From the NCBI GenBank assembly GCA_024529925.1, contig JAFEUB010000770.1:1445501-1509500 (forward strand): a stretch of 64,000 bases of DNA. The letters are read 5' to 3'. The DNA is from Ophthalmolycus amberensis. Lineage: Eukaryota; Chordata; Actinopteri; Perciformes; Zoarcidae. Of this stretch, positions 13,901-26,400 are shown in pieces. The stretch's first letter is position 1, and each line of letters starts with the position of its first letter. The position numbers and the translations under genes are program-made. The notes below the pieces were generated by a model. It was not told the DNA's origin, made no database searches, and was given only the letters and a program-made list of their open reading frames with translations.

Positions 13901-16900
13901 AAGCTCACGAGAGGGACGGCAATGAAAACAAAAACGTCAGGAAGGCAAAAAGACATTGATTGAAATTGCGTGTCAAACCATTCACTGCCGTATTTTTTAT
14001 TAAAAACATTCATGTGTTCTGAGTTGTCCAGAGTGAGAATATGGTGTAATTTCTACATATGGCATGTACATATTGTCTTCGACTTTTTAACCCTCATTTC
14101 AGCATTTGATAAATGGAATCCAGCCTCTGTGAAGGTTATCGTGTTGTTGTCAACACTGTCTCAGAGCAGTAGAATAAAGTATTTGTGTTGTTTTGTTATT
14201 TTGTTCCCTATCGCATGTTTAGGGAGACCAAATGTTTTTCTTTCCACCTGCCTGTACTTATATTTTGTCCGTAAATTTTTGCGAGACTACGCTGTTTGTA
14301 TTATGCAAAGATTTATCCTGGATTAGGCTTCATAAACTACACTGAAATTGTTCGACCATGAGTTATAAATTGTAAATATGAACCACATTGCCTGCATGAC
14401 ATCTTATAGCAGAGGGATTTACTATAACATGCCTGCTTCACACGCTCTGCCCTGCTCGGAAGCATGACACAGTTTCTACAGCAGGTATTGTCAAAGATAT
14501 CCCCGGCCTACGTCAAACCACCGAGTCCTATTATGAATGTTTGATGCTCCATTTAGAGGGAGTATTCACTTACAACATGCACTGCACTGTGCTTTACGAG
14601 GTCAGGGGGCTGGCAGCGGAGACGGGAAGAGGTGATGTCACTGCCCGGGGAATATCTCCGAATCCCTCTCGACTTGGATGTTTAATTTACAGCACATTAG
14701 TCAAAGTGATACCATATTGTTACCGATGACCTACTTTAATGTTTAATGTGTGTTTGTGGTGGAACATATGGCGCTGAACATGACTCTGGTGCCGCTACAT
14801 GCAGGGTGACATAACTCGGCTGCATCGGTGTCACACCTTCCACTCAGCAGACCGTGTGTGTCTGTGTAAATATATACTATATGAAACCTGGGGTTGAATA
14901 TATGAATATATCAACTTTCTTGAATGACGTTTTGAATGTTTCTTGCATCTATATCACTAGGCCACAGAGCATTTATGTTGTGCTCATATTCCTCTCATTT
15001 TCCACATTTAACAGAAATGGAAATATGTCAGGATTTGTTTCAGTTCTAACTGAACTACCTGTATGTGACAGCAGTAGTTACCAGTTAGATACTTAAAAAA
15101 ACATTTATGCATTAGTAATGATCATATATGTGGAATGATACAACACTCTGAATGGACCTATTCTGAATAATGAGCACTGAAGTGCAGTTTGATGATAATA
15201 CACATTTTGAATGCAGGACATTCAAATTGTATTTGTAATTGTCTGTTGTGGGATTACATCTTCTGGCCTGAAGGGTCTGAATACATCTTACACACACTGT
15301 TTCTGAAAATGAAACATGCATGCTCTATCGGTGACACATCGTTGCCGTTAATATGATGGTGAGATTGATGGAGAGACATAGAGCATGAATCTTTTCTCCA
15401 CATTTGATCCACAAAGGCTGGTTATAATTTTGGCAAATACCACATGATTAATGCCCCCCTCCCTGAGGACCATGAGCTCCATGTTGATGTAATAACTTCA
15501 TGCCTGTCAGGGCACAGACAGAGCGGTCTGTCCACACCAGCATAAACAGAGCATAGTGACACATTCAACTCACATTCACTCGCATGCAAAGTATGAAATA
15601 TACAGTCGCTTTTATTTATTCTCATTCGCCGTGGCAACAAATGTTTGGAGAGGCAGGAGAGTGAGAACATACTACAACTGCACCAAGGAAAAGACGGGAT
15701 GTAATGTGTTGTGACAGTGTCGCGCTGTCAAGGAGCTTAGTGACAGTTAAAACCCTCTCACCTCTGACTCAAGTGGACACCAGCTGAGGTTGGAGTAATC
15801 ATACATGCGAAACTTCTATGTGTTAAGGATCCTTACATGAGTATTAAAGTGCAAACACCAGTTAAATAAGAATAAAATCTGTGTGTACTGGATGTGTGGA
15901 GGTAAAACACAGGGATAGATTGTGTGAAAGACATGTAACATTTGAATGTTCTATATGTTCTATATGTGAACCCCCAATAGTCATTTCAAAGAGTCTGTGT
16001 AGGGCGAGGACTCCAAAAATCGAAAAGTTACCATATTTTCATCTTCTGAGAAGACTGAGTCGGTCAGTCGTAGAAATAGTTTCCAAAACTCTCATTGAGA
16101 TTGTGCTCGTGTTCCACCTGACATCATAGTTTAGTCGTGACTTCAGGCCTATTAGTCAGCTTGTTACAAGACGTGGCGTGGCCAGAAAGGGCCATGAACA
16201 TCCTTTGTTCCCTCAGGACTCTGGAGGATGCTTTCAGATTTTGTTGAACCAACATGTCATAAACTTCCTCCACTTTGTGTCTGTTGAGTATTGTCAGACC
16301 TAAACCAAGCCTGGGGGCACGTCACCATCAAGAACTGGACTGGTGAGGGCCAGTGGATCATGGTGAATTTACAATGACCGTAGCTCTGTGCACCACTTGA
16401 TAGTGGTATTAGGGGAAGTGTGCATCAAGTTTGACTTAAGTTGAGTATTGCGTGTTTGAATTTTTCAGACGTGGGACACAAGACAAGTTTTGGGACAGAC
16501 CCTTTATTTTGTGTTTTAATAACTTATGTTCTGTTTTGTTGTATTCACACTTTTCACGACACTGTCCAGTGACCATATTTGTTTTATCAATATGTCAGAG
16601 CAAGCTATTCTAAAACCCCCTCATTTTTGACACCTAATTTTGAGAGAAATAATACATTTAGGCCACATAACTAAATGCTGCCCATATGTTGTGTACTGTA
16701 AGTCTAAAGGGTGCAGAAAAAAATAAAATTAAACCTGAACTGAAAAGCAATTCTACAAGCTCAACAAACTTGTTGTTTTAGCTGTGCGGCTTTGTGAACT
16801 CTGTCCAGAAAACATGACTAATCTGCCTCGTGCCGCCACTTATTGTCTCAAAGACAAGTCATCAGCAACTGAGGTTAAACCAACACTGCAACTGTTACAG

Positions 16901-19599
16901 TAATGAGGAGAACAAAAGATGAGAGAACGTGCACAGATAGCTGGAGACATACAGGGCCTCGAGGATAGCCATCTTTAATCATCACCAGCTCTGTTTCAAT
17001 TTTGGCTGCAGCCCAAAAGGGGAATACTTTCATTAAGCCTACAGTCAATCCACCGTGAAAACAAAGACATTAGCTTACCATTCTATGACTCACCGCCCTT
17101 TCACGTTGACCACGAATGTTAGTGCTGCCAAGCTTTTTCCTCTCCGCCCTTCCTCGCTAATTTCTGCCATCACTGCGCTATCTTGCTTTCAACTTTTAGC
17201 CCTCAGTGCTAGAAGCTGGATGAAGCTGACTGACTGACCTTTTCGTTTTCACAGACTGCACAAGGGGTTAGAATGAATAGAATTATCATCCAGACTGTAT
17301 CATATCTATTTCACATGTTTTTCAGGATGTTCAGGCCTCATTGCGCACACCTCAAATGTAACCAGTTATGAAATGGGAATGAGAATGAAATGACATAGTC
17401 CGAAAGCAATACATTCTCCAACACAAAATAATGAGACAAATGGGACAACTGGTTGCTCTTTGTGAAAATGTAAATGTAAATCAACCAGATCCGTGCCAGG
17501 CTGTTGATGCTATCAAACTCAGCAATATCTAAATCTGTCTACGTACAATATAGACAGTAATAACTATATAGTTAAGTGTTTTAACATCTGCAGGATCTTC
17601 TCATTGTGAACCTTGTGTGAATAGTTACCCAGACCTACAGTTTTTTTCTGGATGTTGAGGGGATTATTGACTTTAGTTGTCGATCAGGTACTTCATACAT
17701 TCAGGCTGTATGCAAATCTTGCCCTCTGCAGCCTCAGTATGCTTGAAACAAAGTGCCTGTCAGATCCTTAGACCCTGTTTTTGACTGCAGAAGAGGGACG
17801 GCTGCGTGCAACAATTGAACCCACTTTATTCACCGAATTGCAGGGTGTGCAGTAGACGAGGTTCAAACTTCTCTCTCAAGCTCTCTTTTGTCATTCTTCA
17901 AACTTTTTGTGGACAAACAAGTGCAACACAATGAATGCCATGAGGAGACACTGACCCCGGTTGTACGATTCGAGTGTTGAGAATATAAACACACGCAAAA
18001 CACAGAGAGAGAGATCAGGGAGGCAGTTGGATGCAGCCATGAGGAGGTTGTGGTGGCAGACTTTTAAAACCTGCCTTAGTCGGTACAGGTCTTTGCTTTC
18101 AGGGTGGTCAAAGCACACATCAAATGATTCCCAAAACACGGCCCTTACATTGACCATAACGTGTCCTGTTCGGTGAACGCATTTCAAGAAAGAAAAGTCC
18201 CATATCTATACCTTCGGTGGAGAAAATAAAAAAACATTCTCTCATTACCAAATCTTTCCTGTATTTCCAAAAAACAATCGCTGAACTTTTCCCAGCTTAC
18301 AAACGACCCCATGCATAGGTCCGATGGGCTCATTTTAATTCAGTGATGGACTCTGTCAAAGTCATACACAAACGCTCTAGTGAAACAGTCTAATCTATTG
18401 AAAAACGTCATATCTGGAGATTAATAATTTACACAAGGGGATGTAGGCCAACATTATTCTGGCATGTTAATCAAGCATGAAAATATAGAACTCAAGAGGT
18501 CGCTATGTTATCATAGAAAACATACATGAGTAATCACAGTCTATGTGCTTGCAGGCCTCTGTTTTATGTCACGGGAGCCGTGGTTTCACATGATTCAGAG
18601 CTGATAACTGACCGTGTCAGCTCTCTTATGTATGAAAACATTGGCTGCATTTGCAATTCGGTATGTATGCGATTGTCTTTGGTAAATATTGTAAAATGGC
18701 CATTGATACCGTGTGATCTGCACTTACCCACAGCTTTGATAAGAGGTAGACCATATCGGTGCTGCTTCTGTGCTTTTTTTTCACAAGGGTGCAATGAAAC
18801 AGACTTTCTGTTCTATAGTCCCATGAATATATTTACTATGATGGTCGCATTCAATGTACACAGAATCTGTATTTTGTGTAATGCTGCTCAACATCAGCTT
18901 AGTCTTGCGTTGTTTGTCAGACAACGGTTTTAACGGGGAACAGTATGAAAACAGTTGGTGAAATGTGAATTGTCTCAGTGTTCTTGTATGAAGGAGACTA
19001 AAGTGGGCTAATGCTGTAATTCTGGCAGAGGTATATCAATGCTGCACTGCCTTAAATGGGAAACAGAGACCCAGACCTGTGCTTTACTACAACATGGCTC
19101 TGATTAAGACCAGATCGGTCTGCCTGTGGTTGGTTCTGAACCACAGCCAAGCACTACTCAGGGACAAGACTGTTAACGTTGAATGCATCAATGTTGATCT
19201 CTCCCCCATTCCAGCCACTTATATCTGCTTTAGTGGAGATCCAGAAGAGCTCATGTCATTGCCAAATGGCTGGTTAGGGAATTGGTAAATTTGCGGTCCT
19301 TTTACAGAAGTCGAACATAAAGAAATCGATATAAAAGAATTCAGATTCTGATTAGATTTCTTGCCATTTGCACAGGAACAGGACCGTAAAGTTACATTGG
19401 AAATCGTGTGCGTATCTCTAAGTCACACAAAGACACAAGTATTCCACCATACAGATGTTGAAGGATAACTATCTTGCAATGCATATTATCTCAAGATAAC
19501 ATGATCATTTTATAATTTAATTAAAATTGGTCTCAAGCATTCAAGGAAAAGACTTACAAGGAAATGTATTTCAGCCATCCTACTGATACTTTTGGCTGT

Positions 19600-19760
19600 A
19601 GGGATGGCAATTTCAGTCGGCCCACCACTTAAATCCACACTGAACTATCTAAGTATTGGATGGATTACCATGACATTCTGTACAGACATTCATGGTCTCC
19701 AAAGGATACATCTTAGTGATCCCCTGACCTTTCATCTAGCGCCAATTTTTCAATACTTTG
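19600..19760. repeat. Dispersed teleost repeat (second copy)
   Basis: Phrases such as 'gggatggcaatttcagtcgg', 'attggatggattaccatg', 'acagacattcatggtctcc' and 'gtgatcccctgacctttc' appear in the order of a common teleost interspersed repeat. It shares its final part with the fragment at the start of the window. Confidence 0.65.
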
Positions 19761-19864
19761 GTTTATGACCAAATGGATGACGGATAAATGACGTGGTCTC
19801 CTGTATCTGATATTATCAGATCAAATCAGATGCTGTGTTAGCACACCCACAGCAATTTTTCAAC

Positions 19865-19896
19865 AGTATTTTGTTATCTCGAGATAACAAAATACT
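19865..19896. repeat. 32-bp perfect palindrome
   Basis: Centred on TCTC|GAGA, the sequence reads the same on both strands for 16 bases outward from 19880/19881. Similar TATCTNGAGATA-like words recur nearby (around 19485-19500 and 19952-19966), suggesting decayed copies of one inverted-repeat element. Confidence 0.9.
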
Positions 19897-20681
19897 TGTA
19901 TCTTGGGAAAACAGCTTGGTTATCAAGAGATAGCGAGACAATTTATTCATCATCTTGAGATAACACAACTGAAAAACAATATTGCAACCAGGGTCGCCAT
20001 AAACGTGCGTGCTACAAACTTATTTTTCTCACATATACTTTCATTTTTCATAATGAGTTGTGATGCCGTGTTGTTGATCGTCACCTCCTTTCTCTTTGAG
20101 GATGACATGTTTTCAAAGCACCTCCGTCTCATCTGCAGTCCTGGTTACATCAGTTAATAAACTTTCTGTCATCAGGTGGTTTGAGGAGAACCATCTGCCG
20201 CTCAGTAGGCTATCCTAATAAGAATCCATCACACCTTTCCTGCTGCGCTAATAAATATTTTAATTATTAGTCTTAAGGTTACCTTCTAGTTTTTGCCACC
20301 CAATTTCTTAACTAGCAACATTACAGTATCTCGTTCTTCTTTCAGTGCTTTGAGTGTCCCCTCCATGTTAAGAAGGGATGTTTGCTACCATCTCGTGGCC
20401 AAAGAGAAAATTTCATTAAACAGATGAAAGCAACTTGACGAAACAAAACTTTTGTTTTCTTGCTAAGAGACTGAGACTTTTTCACATCCATACATCCCAT
20501 TAGATTTACATGCCTTAAACATACAGTATATAGTCCAGCTCCAATTCCAATTCCACGGGTCACATACCATTTGTCATTATTATTTATCTAGCCTACAGGA
20601 TATTTTTTATCTCTATAAACAAAACAGGATAATATAGAACATAATATATATTCTGTATCCCATGATACCTATCGTTTTTTT

Positions 20682-20744
20682 AAATAACACACAAATGAAA
20701 TGAGTAGAGCGTTGCGCTCTACTCATTTCATTTGTGTGTTATTT
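20682..20744. repeat. Perfect 30-bp inverted repeat with 3-nt loop
   Basis: The left arm (20682-20711) and right arm (20715-20744) are exact reverse complements around the loop TTG. No mismatch occurs across 30 base pairs. It lies about 250 bp upstream of the mrps17 5' exon. Confidence 0.95.
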
Positions 20745-20751
20745 GTGTGTT

Positions 20752-20776
20752 ATTGATTGCTGTTGCAGCAATCAAT
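20752..20776. repeat. Second perfect hairpin, 11-bp arms, TTG loop
   Basis: ATTGATTGCTG (20752-20762) and CAGCAATCAAT (20766-20776) are exact reverse complements around another TTG loop. It begins 8 bases after the 30-bp hairpin, and a short direct repeat (TGTGTGTTATT) joins the two. Confidence 0.9.
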
Positions 20777-20964
20777 GAACACTTAACAACTTACTTACTT
20801 ACAAACTGACTAGAATGAAGTGAAAATAAATTGGAGTATGATATAGAAAATATCAAAATACGTAAACAAAGAAATTATCTTGTGGTTTTCTTTAAATTTT
20901 GAAGTTTAGGTCCAATCCAACTCAAAAAGCGAACGGGCCTCTGTCCCTCGTTGTTAGCCGTAGA

Positions 20965-20972
20965 TTACGTCA
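20965..20972 (+). promoter_or_regulatory. CRE/ATF-like site in the mrps17 promoter
   Basis: TTACGTCA lies 25 bases before the first ATG of the presumed mrps17 5' exon. It resembles the CREB/ATF half-site often found at housekeeping promoters. No TATA box is visible. The transcription start is not determined by sequence alone. Confidence 0.35.
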
Positions 20973-20996
20973 TCAAAACAAGCCGACCTGAGCAGC

Positions 20997-21032
20997 ATGG
21001 AGGAACCCTCTGAAGCTTTTCTGACCTTCTAA
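20997..21032 (+). CDS. Short upstream ORF in mrps17 5' leader
   Basis: An ATG at 20997 opens an 11-codon frame (MEEPSEAFLTF) ending in TAA at 21030-21032. The presumed leader exon ends at 21056 (TTTCG|GTGAGT), and the next exon starts at 21530, 21 bases before the mrps17 start codon. If transcription starts upstream of 20997, this uORF would precede the main frame and could lower its translation. The peptide itself is not expected to be functional. Confidence 0.35.
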   Translation: MEEPSEAFLTF

Positions 21033-21550
21033 AATTATTCCTTTCATATAGTTTCGGTGAGTTGGTTCTTCACATGCTACCTTCAGGGTACATCTGTGAT
21101 AATGTCAAAGTCGGTGAAGTTTGTAATTCCTGCATTTTATTTTTTCTTAAATTGAAGCTAGCGTTAGCTCCAGCAAGGCTAGCTATATGTAGCCCCTGTT
21201 TGTGTTCACATGTCACGCAACGTTAGCCACTGTTTTTCTTCACTTCATCCTCCCTTTTCAATCTGAATTTGTAAAGGCAAAGTAATTACTAATGTAAAAC
21301 ATAACCAAATGTTAAGGTTTGCACAAATTGGAGCTATGCTAAATGTATGACTGTTACCTTTCACTGCTGAGTCAATGAAATCGCAATAAATAAAGCGTGA
21401 TGGAGGCCAGTTACACATGATATCATGACATGTAGGTAACCAGAGAGGAATTGAGCCTTCAGCTGATCATCATGTGTCAGATAGTGGCTCGAGGCAAATG
21501 TCAACTTTTCTTGATCTTCTTTACTACAGGTTGGAATTCAGCTTTCCAGG

Positions 21551-22773
21551 ATGTCGGTCAAGCATGTGTCAGTCCATGCAAAATGGATCATCGGCAGAGT
21601 AATAGGGACCAAGATGTACAAAACTGCCAAAGTGAGAGTCACAAGGCTGGTGCTGGACCCATACCTGCTTAAGGTGAACCTTTTAACAATGTTCATCCAC
21701 TGCTGATGCGTACATGAAGGACAGGTGGAGGATACACAGCCTACTTTCCACGGAATACCCCAAAAATAACATAAATCTGGTTATATCTCGATCTTTTATT
21801 TTACTCTGCCACATTTAAAACTCATAAATTGCCCACAGGAGGACTTTGAACTGTTTTAGGATTCTTGTGTGATTATGATACCTGAGTTTTGCTTTGGATG
21901 TTAAAACAATCCTTTTTTTTCTGTGCTGTAGTTTGAGAAATGGAAATATGTTTCAACAAAAGTATTTTCTGGAGATATTTTTAGCTACCTCTAGTTCCAC
22001 ACGACAGCTACATGGCAGCTACAGCTACCTTTACTGTTAATAACAGTACTACTACTACTCCTGTGTCATCTCATAGTTTTCTGATCCATGCATTTTCCCT
22101 TGAAGAGATAACACACATGATTTTTTATTTTTAAGACGTCATCTGTTTTTATGTTCAGAAAATTAAAAACTTTGGGTGATTTGGCAGTTTGACTTGGTTA
22201 GCTGTAGTAACTTGTGATTTTCATTTGCCATTATTTGATGGAAATAATTAGTCACATAATCCGTTGTTAAAGTTACGATAAATAATCTAAAATTATAATT
22301 CTACACAAATTATGAATTTGCCACTTGTAGCCACCGGTGAACTACATCAACTTTATTATATACAACCAAATATTAACAATTTTAGAGATTAGTGATTGAT
22401 GTACAATGACTATGTACTTAAGTCTAATGTTGTCTTTTCTGCTCAATAGTACTACAATAAGAGGAAGACCTACTTTGCCCATGATGCTTTGCGACAGTGC
22501 ACTGTGGGAGATATCGTCCTTCTCAAGGCTCTGCCTGAGCCCAGGTCCAAACATGTGAAGCATGAACTGTCTGAGATGGTCTATAAAGTTGGCCGGGTGG
22601 TCGACCCACTGACGGGAAAGAGGGTTGAAGGAACCGAGTTTGTGGAGCCTCTGACTGACCTTCCACTCGGCCTGAGAGAGGACACAACGTTATCAGAAAA
22701 ACTGCAGGAGCTCAACATCTCTGCCGCCTCCAGTGAGGCTGATTCTCCGCCAGCACAAGCTCCCACTTCATGA
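21551..22773 (+). CDS. mrps17: Mitochondrial ribosomal protein S17 (uS17m)
   Basis: The gene encodes a small-subunit mitoribosomal protein of the bacterial S17 family, an OB-fold that binds 12S rRNA. The coding exons are 21551-21673 (41 codons, phase 0) and 22450-22773 (stop TGA), giving 148 aa. A non-coding leader exon ends at 21056, and 21 nt of leader precede the ATG in the second exon. Family hallmarks are clear: HAKWIIGRVIGTKM, KTAKVRVTRLVLDPYLLK, then YYNKRKTYFAHDAL and CTVGDIVLLKALPEPR, closely matching vertebrate MRPS17. The tail after residue 110 is longer than in human and diverged (LSEKLQELNISAASSEAD), which is usual for the family. Poly(A) signals AATAAA occur at 22901 and 22966. 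nipsnap2 starts about 700 bp downstream in the same orientation. Confidence 0.97.
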
Positions 22774-22900
22774 TAGAAAACTGCATTATTTTATGCTGTA
22801 AGGTTAGCTGAAATATCACTCTGCACTGATGTTTGTTTCAGGTGTTCATGTAAATATACATTTATAAACCAGTCATCAATATACATCAGTTAATGTGGTA

Positions 22901-22971
22901 AATAAATGTTAGTTGCTTCCTGCTACGGTAGTTTTGAATTCAAGTCACATTTCTGATGAATTTACAATAAA
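22901..22971 (+). terminator. Poly(A) signals of mrps17
   Basis: Two AATAAA hexamers (22901-22906 and 22966-22971) lie 128 and 193 bases after the mrps17 stop codon. Either could direct cleavage. Confidence 0.6.
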
Positions 22972-23478
22972 ATGACATGGATGCATGGTTTCATCCACAA
23001 ACATGTATGCATGGTGTTCTTATCCATTTACTGTGGGAGCAAATCTCTTTTAAAGACAATACAATCAAATAACATATTGCCACTTATCCTGTTCCAAATA
23101 GGATCATACACATACGCATTATAAAAATGTTCAGTCACTAGGGCATTCTTTATCTGGCATTGCCATTAATATGTCTTCAGTAAATCTTCTCTGATTTATG
23201 TTCTCTTTCACAAATTTGAATACTATAATATAATAATAATAATATAAATGTGCACCATGCTGCATTGAAAATGTAACGGATCATTTTGATTGGTGGTCTT
23301 TTATTTTGTAAGAGGTGAAAATAGAAATTAACAACAGAGCTATGTTTATGTCCGAAGACTTGGAAACCTGGTACATGAAGTTATCACGGGGTTACGTTGA
23401 AGTAACGTTAAGTAACGTCAGCTCCACCGGGACCAGCCGTGTCAAAACAACCTCCAAGTGACAGCTTTCAAGGGAAAG

Positions 23479-26400
23479 ATGGCGACCCGAGTCCTTCAGA
23501 GAGTGGGCAAAGGCCTTACTCAGACGAGAAATGGGCTTCAGAAGAACGGACAGGTCACGGTGGTCGTAAGGTTAGACTTTTTCAGTTGATATTTTTGCCG
23601 GTGCAGCTGTATAAATGCTACTTTAAAATGCATTTTATCTTCCGTAGAGTTGACACCAATGACAAAGTCCGGTAGGCTAGGTGGCTAAGCTAACGCTAGC
23701 GTAAGGACGCTGGCTAACGTTACGTTCAGATCACCCGTGTAACGTAGATAGCATTATCCCTCTGGCTCTAAACGTGCTAACTCTTTGCTAACGCTAATTA
23801 TTACCCTGCCACTTAACAAAGTTGTGAGCCAACTTGTGTTAGCACTTATCCCTGCGCACTTCGTAGTTGTATGCGTAGATGTATAACGTTAGTTGCTGTG
23901 AGTATAAATACTACAAAATCACAACTTTCTGTCAGTCCCAAACTTCAAGGTCAGAATACTATGAATCGCTTGTACAGCGTTTACTTGTTTTGATAAGTCA
24001 ATGAGCTAGTTTCTCATGTTCTGGCTGCGACAGGTGTGTGTCCTAAACCAAGCTATGTAAACAACGATGATATACTAATATAATCCATCATATATAACGA
24101 ATGCACAGTGTAAAGTAATAGTTGTGTCTGTAATTAAACACTACTCATGTGGGAGGGCTCTTAAGGGCCCATGTAGACTAATCCTCTGGTTATGTGCAGT
24201 ATGTACAGCGCATATCCGTATCGTTTGCTGGCCGCTGAGCTGGAGGTTGTATTTTTTGCAATGAATGAGTTGGAAAGTTTAAAGATAATTGTACTAAGTT
24301 TGCTGCAGACGTCACTGACGCGCATACAATGCATCCTTGCACGATGCAGTTTTATTTATACTGCACGTTTCATCACAAGTAAACTCTATGTGACCTGAGG
24401 TGTCTGACTGGACAGCAGTGTGTGAGCAGGCCAGACGTTTAAAACCATTAAGGGCTTTAGAGACTTTGTAGTAGAGAGTACAAGCAGTTTTCTGTTGTTT
24501 TTCGTCACTGATTTTCTTCATTGTGTAACGGAAGAAGTGGTGGTGCCGAATCCAACTTTTGTGTTTTTTGTTTTACCTCAGGAGCCTCTCAGCTCACCAT
24601 GAAGACAGCTGGTTCAAGTCTCTGTTTGTTAGAAAGGTCGACCCCCGAAAAGACGCTCATGCTCATCTGCTCGCCAAGAAGGAAGACAACAATCTGTACA
24701 AAATACAGTGTATGTATTGTTTGTGACTTGCTGTGACTGGTCGGGTGGTACATTGTAAGTCATTGCCCTGACTGCATGTGTTTTATTGATTTAAAAATGA
24801 TTTCCCCCTAGAATAATCTTATGAAATCTGTTAGATGGTGTATTATCCACTCATGTTTTGTTGTTTCCTTGCAGTTCACAATGTCAAGCCTGAGTGCCTT
24901 GAGGCTTACAATGAACTTTGGTAGGAAGTCCCTGTCCCTGAACTGACTTCATTCAGATTCTTGTTGAGGAACTGGTGCAGATTTTTTACACATTTGTGTT
25001 TGTGTGTGTGTCCGTAGTGAGGACGTCTTGCCTTCCATTCATGCTGATCCTGAATACCCCTGTGAGCTTGTGGGCACCTGGAACACGTGGTACGGAGAGC
25101 AGGATCAGGCAGGTGAGAGCAGCATCAAGCTCCAGGTGTGATGGTTACCATAAAGAAAACTGACAAAGTAATTTAACCAGCTTCTTAAATGTGAGGATTT
25201 GTTGCTTCTTTCTATTCTGTTATGTTGTATTCAATATTTCTGTGCTTTTAAGTGATGGTTGGACAACACAAGCATGGTGGTGTAACTTTGGGCTCAGACA
25301 AACTGTGATAAACAATATGTTCTGACATTTTTATATTACATTTTTGTATTAATAAAATATGTTCACAACATGTGCACTAGGAAATGATATTCAGTACTAT
25401 GCTTCCTGTAAAATTGCAGTATTAATAAGTGATTTCTTTATTCAGTTCAGTCAATTTGTCATCTTGATCACTGGACTCAGAATATTGTTATGTAAAGAGT
25501 GTGTTTTCTCATAGAAATTAACTAGAGATTCATAGTTGTTTCTCTTGATCTCTTCATGCCAGCTCAGATCACAGGTGGTCAAGTGAGAAATAATTAAACT
25601 ACAGTTCTTAATATAAAACATATATATATTTTGCCCAGAGAAAATATCGACACACCGAGATGTATTCAAGATCTGCATTATTTTTGACTCCTCTGCTCCT
25701 TCTATTGTAGTTCACCTGTGGAGATATCGGGGAGGATACCCGGCTCTCACCGAGGTCATGAGCAAACTCCGGCAGAACGAGGTAACGATGCTCGGATTAG
25801 TTCAGTTTACTGGCAGCTGGTGAACGAAGAAGAATATAACATTGTTCAGAATGACATAAGTAAATTATTTCTTTAGATAATACAAGAATACAGTTGTGTG
25901 TTTGTACTGGATGTTAACCCCCCCAAAGCAGAGTTTAATATTTTTACAGATGTTTATAGGAGTTGGTGGTCTGAGGCAGATTCAGGTAGTGTGTTGCTGT
26001 TATCTGTCGTTGTCTGTAGGAGTTTACGCGCTACAGGAACAAGAGGGGGAAGATGCTGCTGTCTCGTAGGAACCAGCTGCTGCTGGAGTTCAGTTTCTGG
26101 AATGAACCGGTCCCTCGTCCAGGACCCAACATCTATGAGCTCCGATCATACCAACTCAGGGTAACGCCACAGAAGATATTCATGCTTCCTCCCGTTATAC
26201 ATGAACGTGTTTTTCAGTAACGTGTGTGTAACGTTTTGACAACTTACTTCCTACTCTTCACATTCTTATTTCAGCCAGGGACAATGATCGAGTGGGGAAA
26301 TTACTGGTGAGGCATAACTTTCTGAATCTTTCTCCTTTTCTTCTTTTCCACGTAGTTTCAGAAAGTCATGAAATTAGATTAATTTAGATAGTTACTCTGA

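Noticed and set aside
18526..18933. 135-codon frame in the gene-poor region
   Set aside because: Cys-rich by chance with no motif spacing of a known family, no clear start context and no neighbours.
23439..23675. 78-codon frame overlapping nipsnap2 exon 1
   Set aside because: It opens at a GTG and is in a different frame from the conserved protein.
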